Assembly: GCA_008638375.1 (NCBI GenBank) | Contig: CM018033.1 | Location: 14,425,763 to 14,489,762, forward strand | Direction of reading: 5' to 3' | DNA length: 64,000 nucleotides | DNA from: Nyssa sinensis | Taxonomy: Eukaryota; Streptophyta; Magnoliopsida; Cornales; Nyssaceae | Shown here: one piece after another, positions 23,777-35,600 of the stretch | Position numbering within the stretch: position 1 is the stretch's first letter | Layout: the number at the start of each line of letters is the position of its first letter | Position numbers and translations under genes: made by a program | The notes under the pieces: generated by a model | Databases searched by the model: none | What the model saw: the letters and a program-made list of their open reading frames with translations, nothing else | Told to the model about the DNA's origin: nothing

Positions 23777-24754
23777 TTTATGATGATTCTGGATGTTTGT
23801 TATCCTCTTTACATGAGTTTGAAAAGCTTTCATTGTGATTAGGATGGAATGTTAGCTGAACCGTTCTTTGACTTTATGACTTTGAAAGGATACACACGTT
23901 GGTTGCCTCTTTACATGAACTAGAGCAGCAAAGATAGGAAATAAATAATATATACTAACTGAGTAATACTTTAGAAGAAATATATAATACGCTCCCTGCC
24001 TGCTGCTCTAGGAAGGTGCATGGGACCACATCTCGTAGTAGAGTGGCTTCTTCAAGGATGGAGAAACGAGTAGTCATTGCTTTGCCTTGCTCTTCAAAAT
24101 GTAATGGCCATTTCTTCCATATACTATTAAAAATTCAATAAATGCAGACGCATAATCTCAGCAAGGTCATAGGGGCTGCATTGGCGCAAGAACAATTTCA
24201 CAAAGTTCATAATGAGGTAAGTAAGCCCTGGCATGAACCTTTTCCCAATACATGCATATTCTCAGGCACAAAATGGGCCTTGAAATAAGGCAATGTAGAC
24301 TCTACCTTTGGAATTTTGCCAGAACATGCTTACCAGCTCATCTTCCCCTTTTCAACCCTCTTTCTCCACATGCTGACAAGATACCGTCTGCTTAGAATAA
24401 CCGCAAAATATTAATAGAATGAGTTAGGGACATTTAAGTGAGAAAAAAAGGCATTATCATTGCAATTGAAGTTCATCGGATCTCATTCGGCCACTTGGAA
24501 AAGTGAAATTTTTTACACATATCCTAACTGCATGGCTTACTTTTAAGTTCCTTATTTAACCGGATCTAAATCAGAGTGAAGTTCAATAGATCTAACTATT
24601 CAAAAAGTATTTTAAAATGAGCGCATCTGAAGACTAGTGAAATTTGTGAGTAATGGAAAATTGTTGAGACTGAAGAAAAAAAAGTGAAGAATTTGGAGGA
24701 AACTAAACTTGGAGCATGTTTTATAGTAAATTACTACACGATAACAATGAAATG

Positions 24755-24784
24755 ATCTTCATCTTCATCTTCATCTTCATCTTC
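24755..24784. repeat. (ATCTTC)n microsatellite
   Basis: Five consecutive ATCTTC units. Confidence 0.9.
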
Positions 24785-25290
24785 TTTCCCCTCCACCGTT
24801 CTCATGCCACTGCTCATCTTTATATAAGTTTGAGCTGCTGAACCTTCAGCCCTTCCTCTTCTTTTTCTTATTTATTTATTTATTTTTAATAACACAAACC
24901 AAATCCATTGGTGGGCTTCCAAAACCTCAACCCCACACTCCCAACTTAAGTTTGGGTTACGTTTATGTTGTGTTTTTCTCTTATGAGCAGCATCCAGGTC
25001 TCCAAATAATGTTTAATTTTTTAAAAAAATAAAATAAAAAAATCAAACATGGGTTTAAGTACAAGCATGAAAAGAAATTATTTAAAAAACAAAAAAAAAA
25101 AAAAAAAGGTTATTGGGAACAAAAGGGTAAGAGCCGGAGTATCTTTTAGGTATGCTTTCATTGTTTTCTTCTTTTCTTTTTCTACCTTTTATTGGAATGT
25201 TTATTTTGCTTATTTGAATTGAAATATTTCCTGGATCACATTAACATGTACTGTACCACTTGATGCATAATACCCTTTTTGAGATTTAAC

Positions 25291-26500
25291 CCAATTTAAT
25301 GCTTTTTGAATTTTATATTAAACAGTCTGCTACACTATAAATTTCTTTTAGCACCTTCTAAATTCTATATATGAAAAATGTTTGAAGTTTTAATAATAAA
25401 TTACGCTAACACTTTCCAATAATTTCATTCATTTTCAATTGACTCCTATAGTTCAAAAGTTGATAGAGACGCCCTTTCATGTGTCAAAAAAATAATTTCG
25501 GTTGACAGATAGAAAACATATTTCTAACGTATGAAATGTTGTATATATTGACTTTTAAACTACATAAAATCAAGTGAAAATGTAGTTTAAATAAAAAAAA
25601 ATAAGCCATGCAGCAGAATAAAAAAAATTCTTGTACATTTGGTTGTGTTCTATATCTGTTAAGTACAATACTAACTTACCTGCCAGAAAAAAAAGTTACA
25701 ACACTCTCTCAAATATAGTGTTATTTTACCAGATCTCGACATTTAATTGATCAGATAACATGAAAAAATATACAAGGAGACACAAATTTTGGAATTGAAA
25801 ACCACTAAAAATCTTCTGGCAGATTTGACGGGCAAAAGTGAAAAACAAGTCCGACTTCAATGTCTTGCTAATGATTACAAGTACAAAAGAAAAAAAAATA
25901 CAAGGTGATGTAAATCATATTGTACAACTCATAGACATGCATATCGACAATAAATTAAAAATGCAACATTTTGCTATTTATAAAAATAGTTAACTTTCAG
26001 GGAAGTACAAAGCAATCTAAACAAGAGATGGAATATATTTATATATCAAGATAAAAACATTTACCTTAACCAAATTATATAAATTATTCATGACTCGAGT
26101 TTTTGTTTTTAATAAGTTTACAAGAGAGATATATGTCTGACATGCTGAGAGAAATGTGTTATCAACCAACAACCTTTTTTATCTATAATAATCCTTATCC
26201 AACTGTAGGCATGTATTTTTATATATATGACACTTGGCATGTAATGAGTGGTCAAGAGGGTATCAAGAAAAGGCTACATTTTCTTTTTTTTTTTGGTATA
26301 TCAAGAAAAGTTTACATTGCATGTGTGGGTGCATGGTAAAATATGGGGGTTAGAGATATTTCAAAATTTGATGAGACACTAAAAAGGACCCACTCAGCTT
26401 TTCCCCCTTATTTTCAGCCGATTATGCCCATTGTCCCGAAATATTATTGAATAACGATTAGATGATAAGTTACATGAGCATGTACAATATATTATTATAA
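25291..26500. other. No gene; AT-rich intergenic DNA
   Basis: No coherent ORF, repeat or terminal structure was recognised. The 78-aa plus ORF at 26103-26339 looks like chance. Confidence 0.4.
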
Positions 26501-26505
26501 ACGTG

Positions 26506-26780
26506 GTTTTCAATTTGATCGTTGAAATTATAGTCCTAAGAGACCATCGAATAATTGCTTTATTGCCCATCAACTCCACTCGACTTTTCTTTTTCTATAT
26601 ATATATATATTCCCCCCCAACCCCCCATATAACTATAGGCGCGATCCTCAATTTGACCGTTAAGACTATGATCCCAAGGGATCACCGAATAATTACTCTA
26701 CCGCCGTTTGACTCCACTCGGCTTTTCTTTTTCTACATCTCTCTCTCCCTCTCCCTCTCCCTCTCTCTCTCTCCCTCCCC
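26506..26780 (+). repeat. Imperfect direct repeat (about 142-bp period) with CT microsatellite
   Basis: Two diverged copies starting near 26513 and 26655 share TTTGA(T/C)CGTT, GA(C/T)CA(T/C)CGAATAATT and CTCCACTCG(A/G)CTTTTCTTTTTC. Each ends in a low-complexity tract, TA repeats in the first and CT repeats (26737-26780) in the second. Confidence 0.65.
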
Positions 26781-27059
26781 CTATATGGCTATTGATGGAA
26801 GCTTGTGCGTAAGCCAGCCTTGCCGGCTATGGATGAGCATATTTAATATGTTATGAAAGTGGTTTTACACCTATGTAAAGCTTGGTGTTGATATATTAAG
26901 ATGATTGTTGACTTGAATTGGAATGATTGTGGTGGAGTTACCTTTCCAAGTATGATGTTGTGTGTATAAACATGTTGCTTGTTGTACATTGTTCGACAGC
27001 AATATAATTGATATGTTATGTATAATAAAATAAGACAAGCCTTCTCACCACACTTGCAC

Positions 27060-27955
27060 ATGCCACCCCCTAGAATTCATTATAAGTTGGCTTATCACTA
27101 CCCTGGACTTTCCGTTCACCCTACCATTCTAGGAAATGGCATTGAATAATGTGTGTACTGTGTATTGAATAATGCTTGGAATTGATGAATGTAAACGGTG
27201 TTCGGAAATTACTATAATAGTGGACTAAATTGAACAAAACGAGAAGAAACACACCCAAGCCCTACTTGATCAGTCAGCCGGCTGGGTTGAACCGGCCAAC
27301 CAGTCAATCTTGTGCTTTAGGTTTCTTGGGGAAAAAAACCATGAATTGATCGATCAAAGGTCAAGAGCCAGCCATCCAATCATTTAAGCCTCCTCAATAT
27401 CTCTCCCTAAATTGTAGACCGGTCAGCCAGTCACTTAGCCCATTGTAGCATCTCGACTGGTCGGGTTGAACCGGCCAACCAGTCAATCTTGTGCTTTAGG
27501 TTTCTTGGGAAAAAACCATGAATTGATCGATCAAAGGTGAAGAACCGGCCATCCAATCATTTAAGCCTCCTCAATATCTCACTTAGCCCATTGTAGCATC
27601 TCAACTGAAAGCCCAGACCGATCAATTGGTTGGGTTGAGAGTCAATTCCCTCTTTGAACGGCCTATTTCCTTCTACTTCTTTGAGGCTCTTAGCCCTTCA
27701 AATCATCACCAAATGTCTTCCAATTTTGGAATAACTTCATTAATATTGTTAGAAGTTAATAAACTTAAGGAGGAGCCTTTTCAATCTAATGTAATGAGAC
27801 CCTACCGCAATAAATAGTCGAGGACAGGTTCAAATGAAGGGGAATCAAATGGAAAGGAAGACTTATCAGCGTTATGGCAAATGAATTATTAGAATCAACT
27901 TAAGAACCTTAAAAATCGGGTTCACTCTTGGGTCTTTAGGGCCCAGGGTGTGACA
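27060..27955 (-). mobile_element. LTR fragment, minus orientation
   Basis: On the minus strand it begins TGTCACACCCTGGGCCCTAA at 27955, clearly similar to the solo LTR start at 61573 (TGTCACGCCCCGGGCCCCAA), so the same broad family. The 3' end was not located and 27060 is only a guess. The right flank ATACC has no partner upstream. Confidence 0.45.
27284..27610 (+). repeat. Tandem duplication, 179-bp offset
   Basis: Copy 1 starts at 27284 and copy 2 at 27463, both with GGGTTGAACCGGCCAACCAG. Both continue through GTGCTTTAGGTTTCTTGG and ATGAATTGATCGATCAAAGG. Copy 2 lacks an internal block of about 30 bp. It lies within an LTR-like region. Confidence 0.8.
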
Positions 27956-29221
27956 ATACCTAACTCTGAATGCAGGTGACGCTTAAATAGTTGTGAAATG
28001 TGTTGTCAAATAAAGGATGTTTTGGTGTGAATGCGTATGATTGTAATATGTGTCTGTGAATGCAGGTTTCATTGAGAGGTGTATGCAGAAATGCATTTCT
28101 GAGTCATGCTAATCCCCCTTTTCCCACCCAGCAACCAAACATGACCATAATATCCTTTTCTTTTGAACTCTAAATCCTTCTATTGGGTCTTCAACATTGT
28201 CAATGCACCGTGCACAGTCACTCAAGTGTACATAAGTGCAAATATACATAGATACACACGTATATTTTTTTGGGTGGGGCTATCCCCACTCCCCCTAACT
28301 CCCATTCGCATCTGTATGGGTGAAATTGTGAAGAACACTTGGAAGGATTACGAGTAGCTCCACCCATCCTTTTTAATGAATAAGTGTACACACACTCATA
28401 TAAATTTGTGTATATACAAATAGATGCATGTACATGTGCTATGTGACTAGATATGTGTGTATATTGTATTTTGTCTACATGAGTCCTGAGTGTCTATCTT
28501 GAAAGTAACTTGGGAAAAAATTTCAAAAATATGTAAAACATTCTTCTGAAGCTTTGAGAAAACTATTGTTTTGCAGGATATCCCCTGGAAGAATGGGATA
28601 CTTTTGAACCTTGGGAAGAAGGCCCAAGCAAGGGGGAGGAGAATGTAGTTTTAGGCTCTACAAGGATTTGGTGTTGCTCAAACTACTTGGCCCTCGGATA
28701 GAGAGTAACAATACCTAAAATCTTTGGCTCTCCAACTGAATCATTTCCTTGTATCTATGAAGTACTTCCAGAAAAATAAAGAAGCTCAATCGGAACAAAA
28801 AAAAAATTCCTCTTCGTTCAGTTTAAACCATCAATTACTCTGAATTGAATTAGTTTCTTCTCAACAAATAGCTGTTGAAGCCAATAAAATCCTCCCCATG
28901 GAGAGAGTTAAATAGTATAACCAAAGCAATGAACAGAAAGGAGGGCAGAAAACTGGACATGATACATTACAAAACACTATAACCATGAACAAAATGATAT
29001 ATTTCCCATTTATAAAGATGGAATACCTGCAGCATGTAGAGGGATGAAATCAACTCATTGTTATTTATCATTAAGCAATCACTATATCTACATTCAAAAC
29101 AGATGCTTTGGCATTTACAAAGCAATGAATCAAAAAATTGGACATCTTCGCAACAAAATTACAATACTGAAATCAAACTATATATATAAAGAAGGAAAGA
29201 ATTATCAGCACCTGTCCTCAG
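27956..29221. other. Intergenic DNA and SBT2 3' flank
   Basis: No gene. Plain AT-rich sequence with TACATA/CACACA tracts (28220-28470). The last 250 bases before 29222 are the likely 3' UTR of the subtilase. Confidence 0.4.
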
Positions 29222-29643
29222 CTAATAGGTAGTAGTGTTATCTGAGATTTTAGCAATGACTGATAAAGGAATGTTGATAATGTGACCATGGTTTCCAAAG
29301 AGTCCGATTCTTCCAAAGCTTGCAACAGAGCTGTTCATGGTCGCATTAAAGAATACACTCAAGACCTGTCTCTGCCCGGTTGCAATTGAGAATTGAGTTG
29401 GAGTCACCTTTACAGAAACACCATAAGGAGCACTCCAACCCACACTGTATGTCTCATTTCCGGCAATGTTAGTCACTGTTCTTTGGACCATTCTTGACTG
29501 ATTTAGTTTCGCTATTGTGATTGAAGGTAAGTTCACATCTGTGCCATTCATGGTAGAAATGCCACAACTCTGACCAGTGTAATTTAGCACCACAGGTGCT
29601 GATCCATTTATGCCACAGAGAAACAACATATAATCATCGTAAC
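29222..29643 (-). CDS. SBT2: SBT2 exon 10: Fn3-like C-terminus and stop
   Basis: Acceptor TTGTAG|GT completes Gly702. Encodes YDDYMLFLCGINGSAPVV, LPSITIAKLNQSRMVQRTVT and a beta-rich tail with FGRIGLFGNHGHIINIPLSV, typical of the fibronectin-III-like domain of plant subtilases. TAG stop at 29224-29222. The 3' UTR probably follows across about 28950-29221; no unambiguous poly(A) signal was fixed. Confidence 0.94.
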
Positions 29644-32597
29644 CTACAAAATAACCACATCAAAGTTAAAATAACATACATTTAGTTCATGGACAGTAGA
29701 ACTGATGACAATATGAAAAAAAAGAAGAAAAAATAAACAAAAAACATAAACAAATGAAGATGCTCTTGATGAGTTTTATCCCTTTTTCCCCCCTTCTTTT
29801 TCCCGGCAATTTTTATATGTATAAAGTCACATCGACAAAGACTTCAATAATGAAAATATCATGGCTTCTCCCCCTACACAATGCATGTATAATGTTTGTT
29901 GGTCCCAAATTCCTAACAAATATGCCATCTTCATTCTCCTTTGTACTCCGAATACCTAACCAATCAATGTAAGCATTACAAACCAACGTCTAGCCTTATG
30001 AGTTGTACCCCCTGCTAACAATATTGTGTGGTATCACATACTGGGTATGTAGATCAGACAGTGATCGTAGGTTGATAAAAGTTATTTGGTTTGCACAACA
30101 TTCATGACAGGACACGTGATCCAGAGACAGCCTTTCAACATTGAGATCGCATAGACTTTCTCCCAGAATGTAACAAGAGGGCTTTAAATAGCTAACATTA
30201 GAATACCCCCGCCCCCCCCCAGAATGTAAAAAAAAAAGATTGTTTATGTGCAGTGGAGTTAATGATTGCACCAGTAAGAAGTGATTTAATGGTAAGTGTA
30301 AGGTGCTTCAAGGACACAAGAAAGACCAAAAAAACAATTTGGGTCAAGGCTGTGAAGAAAATCATGGTGGCCTTTAATTTTACAATGGATTTTTTTTCTT
30401 CTTTGGGACAAGAAACAATTTATTGGAAAAAGCTAGAGAATGATACAAGGCCGGGCCAGCTGTTTCCCAAGGAAATAGGAAAAATGGAAGAAAGAAGAAA
30501 GAAAGTGAAGAGAAAAAAAGACAATAAGTGAACACAAGGTGGCACTGCCACCCTGTAATTACAACAAAAAGCACCTCCTTTCTGCTAGCAAACTTGCTAT
30601 TATCATTAGCCCAATATGGAGCTACTAAAACTCAGCACCTGTTTGCATGGCCAAGCAATATGCAACCCTGACTCAACGCCCAGTTAATCCAACCACTTTG
30701 GTTGCTCTCTTTACTTGCTCAAAAACAAAACCATCAGCCAATCTGCTTCAATGAGAATATTCCTTCAACCATGGCTTTTATTATGGATAAAGAGCAACCA
30801 AGAGCTCTGAATTCAGATTTAATACCCCCAACCATATGATGAGACCATAAACCGATGTCAATAGCAGATTCCTGTAGTCTCAATAACAGCAAGTTTCCTA
30901 ACAAACAAAATTCAGACCGAAACTTAATTCCAATGACCTCAGGTCATGGCAACAGAAAAATGGTAATCCAAGGGGCACAGCTTCCTATTTATGGCAATGA
31001 GACGAAAAGGAATACCATGAAGAACTCTAGTAAATAGACCCTAATACATAACTTGGACTTCTTCTAAAAACTAGTCACCATTAATGTGAGGTGAGCATCA
31101 AGTTAGTGTTAGCAAGGAAGAACAACTTTTGGCAATAAGAGGAATAGGAATATCATGAATCCTTTAGTAAATAGAGGCCCAAATGCATTGCTCGGACTTC
31201 TTCTAAAAACTAGTCACCATTAATGTGAGGCGAGCATCGAGTAGAGTTAGCAAGGAAGAACAACTTTTGCCAAATAATAAGGAAATTGGCAAGGGCATTG
31301 GGGGCACTTGCACCACCAAAATTTTCAAAACAATTATGATCAATATAAATATTTTATGAGTCTTTAAAATTGTTTAAAATTTCCCTCACTATATTGTTTT
31401 AACAAGTTTTTTGATGAATCAAATAGACACCGGGAAAAAAAAGAATGGCAAAGATTGAAGAATTCTTCAATTTAAATGAGCTTGGTATCCTGTATAGCCA
31501 TTGTTTAATTTGTTTAGTTTATAACACATTGATTTAGGATAGTACAAGCAAAAATTGAACCCACTATTGATTTTGTGGTTGGATTTTCAAAGAAAGCTTA
31601 TAAACATGGGTTTTAAGAAGCGAATGAAAGATTGTAGTGTTTATAGATGAAAAGGGGTTGGAATTGCTTTGATTTAAAAGTTATAAATTGTAAGAAACTA
31701 AAAAAAAAAAAGAAAGGGAATAGCTCTTTGCATTGGGCTGCTCAATCTATCTAAAATCTTGGTGTAACATTAATCTTCTAGATATAAGGAGAACTCCAGA
31801 AACTTCATTAATTTCTTCTCTACTTTTTTTTTTGCTTTTGATTTTTTCAGGCAAGATGATATATGTATTGATTTGTTTTATCTTTCATTTAGAAAAAATG
31901 TGAAGGATTGAATGATGCATTACCTGCAACACATAATGTACGTAAAATGATAAAAAATTAATGAATATACTAATTATTAAGAAATTTTTTGCATATTTCA
32001 TATTGGTGAAAATTTTCATTCCTTTTATCATCCTTTCTTTGTTCCATAAAAGCTTGATTTGGGTAAAAAAAAATTTGTATAAGCATTAGGAAATAGAAAT
32101 TAATATTTTGTGGAAGCAAAGTCAAAATCTGTGCAATGGTTTTTTATTTTTTTTGTTGGTGCTCAAGGGGTGCGAATCCCAGGTAAATGTGTGAAAGTTG
32201 CAAATATATACTTTTTTTTATAAATGTTGTGATCAAATTTTCAAATTTTTGTATTTTTTAATTATTAGATATTAGATATAAATGTAGTAACAATTAGTTT
32301 TATTAGATTTTATGAAATCAAATTTAATTTTATTAGTGAGTCTTATGTTGCCCCCACTAGGATAAAATCCTCACTCTACCCTTGGGTAAATGGCAATGTA
32401 AGATGAGGTGGTTTGTTGATTGCAATTATCACAATATAAGAGACATATTTGGAAGATAGAAACATAAGCTCTCCCTCAATCATATCTGATTTGTTAACCT
32501 TTAATGGGAAGAATCAAGAGTTGCGAGGAAGGAGAGAACCGACACGAGACACTTTTAAAAAAAGTAAGACACTAACACGTTAAGGACAGGCTGAATA

Positions 32598-32631
<34 letters not shown>

Positions 32632-35600
32632 GATCATGTAATCTAATTCTAACATTATTTCGATTAATTTTAAGACTACCTATAAAAAATTAACATTACT
32701 AATAAAGACCTATTTTATGATAGGTTACATTATGTTGATTTACTAAAAGATAATATAAATTTTTTGAATAATTTAATAATATAAAATATGTATATTAGTG
32801 AATTATTATTTGATCTAACAAATAATAAAGATTTAAGTGGTACCAAACAAGAAAAGTATTTATTATTTTTAAAAATTTTTTAAATACTAAAAGTCTAAAA
32901 ATTTAAAAGAGTCAATACAAATTAAATTAATTAAAGAATTTTATAAATGTTATAAAAATGATTTCTAAATACAATTAAAGGAGTTTAAATCAATTTTAAC
33001 AAGTATTATAAGAAGAGAGTAATAAGGGGACACATCATAGGGAATAAAAAGGGGGGAGGAGATAAGGGGACATGTCTCGGCAGGGGGGCGTCTTCAAAAG
33101 GGGAGTGGGGAGAAGAGTCAGGAACAGAGAGCTCGCAGAGAAGAAGAAGAGTGGGGAACACGATAGAGCGATCACAAAAAAGGACACAAAGAGGAGAAGA
33201 AGAAGAGGAGGAAGTACCTTGTCATTGTCGTGATCTTCGGGTAAGCGACTGTCTATGAAGTACGAACACTCTATTTCTGCTCACATGTTTATGTCGAACA
33301 CCGATATTCTTAGACACGTGTTGGACACACAAAAAAGTGTCCAATTTTTATTTATTCTGAATTTCGGACACATTTTCTAATTTTTTTTTATTTTTTCCTC
33401 TTTTTCTCCTTAGTTCTTTTTTTGGTTATACACACACATACATATAATATACACATACATATATATATATATATACATACATCTTTTATATAATAGTTAG
33501 TAAATTTGTTTTAGAACTTGAATCATGAATGTTGATAATTCAAGTTTAATAAGTATTAAAAAAGAGAGTAATAAGGGGACACATCATAGGGAATAAAAAG
33601 GGGGGAGGAGATAAGGGGACATGTCCCGGTTTTTTTTTTTTTTTTTTTTTTTTTTGGGGGGGGGGGGGGGGGGGTCGTCTTCGAAAGGGGAGTGAGGAAA
33701 AGAGTCGGGAACAAAGAGCTCGCAAAGAGAGAGAAGAAGAAGAGTGAGGACCACGATAGAGCGATCGCAGAGAAGGACACAAAGAGGAGAAGAAGAAGAA
33801 GAAGAAGAAGAAAAGGAGGAGGAAGTACCTTGTCATTGTTGTGATCTTCAGGTAGGCGACTGTATATGAAGCACGAACGCTCTATTTCTGCTCACGTGTT
33901 TGTGTCAGACACCAATACTATCAGACACGTGTTGGACACACGAAAAAGTGTCCAATTTTTATTTTTTTCTGAATTTCAAACACATTTTCTATTTTTTTCC
34001 CTCTTTTTCTCAGTTTTTTTTTGTTATACACACACACACACATATATATACATACACGTTTTATGTAATAGTTGGTACATTTGTTATGAAACTTGAATCA
34101 TGAATGTTGATGATTAAATGAAAAAGTTCTTGAATTTTTATTTAATAGTTTTGTTATTTTAATATCTTAATAATATTTTTTATAATTTGCTGCTTTTATA
34201 ACAATTTTAATTAAAAAAACGTTAAGTTTTTATTATATAATTATATAAAAAATATTATATATAATGTGTCCCTGACGTATCCGTGTCCTACTTTTTTTAA
34301 AAATAACGTGTTTGCATGTCTATGTCAGATCGTGTCCATATCCGTACTTCTTAGGCAGCTATCCCTTCTCTCTCTTCTCTTTCTTCATCTCTCCATTCTT
34401 TTATTAAATTTTTCTTTTTTTTTTCCTTTTCTGATTACTCGTCTTCTCTGTGTTCAGCTGTGTCTGCTGCCATGTCCAACCATGTCAGGAGCGTGTCCAA
34501 AATTTATAAAAAAAAAATTGGATACTCAAAATTGACTAGTTGAACACGTGTATGAGCATGTCCATGTGCCAGACGCGTTAGGCACACATTTTGGCTTCAG
34601 GAACGTGTCCGTTCTTCTTAGCTAATGACTATTGAGATCACAAGAAAAGTTGAAGTTCCTAAAAAATCTGAAAGGAAAGTTGTGGCAAAAATTTGTGATG
34701 ATGCCTTTTCCATCTCTCAAGGGGAAAAAGAGGGAAGGGAACAAAATTTTAATAGGGGGAAAAAAGAAGAGGAACCACCATTTTACAAGATAGAATGACA
34801 GTGTTTTAAGAATTTGAATAAATCTAGTGGAGAGTAAGATTGTCCTTGAGAAGGAGGGAACCAATATCCTTAATCCCATGACTTTAAGATCATAAGACAT
34901 ATGTTAAAGTTTAAATAAAGGAAATAGGTGGAAATAGCCCCAACTCTTATGCCAAAGATGCAAATTCAAATATCCAGAATTATTATGCTTCAAAGTTACA
35001 AAATTCAAGGTCATGTTTTTCCCAACTTGGGGGGAGGACTTAATGTGAATCGAGATCAAGAAATTATTTTGAGCACCAAGGATAGTCCATTGTGCCTCAA
35101 AGAAAATAAGACTTTAATAGTTTGATAGGTTTGAGTTTTAGTATATTTTATTAAATTTTAGGAATCATTTAGCTTCATTTTTTGATATAGTTTTGGGTTT
35201 AATAATATGTTAGGAGCTATGAAGCGCAGACATTCTATTTTGCCTCACATATTTGTGTTGGACACGGACACACTCGAACACGTATCGGACACAATCAAAT
35301 ACGTGAAGCTAGTGTCTAATTTTTCAAAATTTCGAACACGTTGGGATACGTCCTAAACACATTGGGGGGCAAGTTTTGTACACGTTGGATTTTTTTAAAT
35401 TTTTTTGGGGATTTTTGTTTTGAATTCTCCCTCTTTTTCTCCTCTTGTTCTTCATTATTTTTCTTTTAGGAAAAAATGCTAAAAAGTCTATAAAATAAAA
35501 TTTTCAATCAAAAAAGTCCATGATACATTTTTTTCTATCTAAAAAATCCGAAAAAGAAACTTTTAATATAAAAAAATCCAATTGTTCTTAACACCGTTAA

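Larger units (their letters stand above)
22735..25290 (+). repeat. Duplicated segment, copy 2, split by about 2.2 kb
   Basis: The same two blocks as at 9590-10010, in the same order, but here 22735-22860 and about 25130-25285 are separated by about 2.2 kb. Part of that spacer is the hAT-like element at 23162-23776; the rest (23785-25080) has no recognisable gene. It includes a less AT-rich stretch at about 24000-24400 without a convincing ORF and an ATCTTC microsatellite at 24755-24784. Confidence 0.65.

Noticed and set aside
28560..28700. Gag-pol or chromodomain tail (PLEEWDTFEPWEEG-like frame)
   Set aside because: Short, with stops directly after, and no integrase or RT nearby.
33546..33836. 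96-aa minus ORF with poly-Lys and poly-Pro
   Set aside because: Artefact of the T26-G19 tract.
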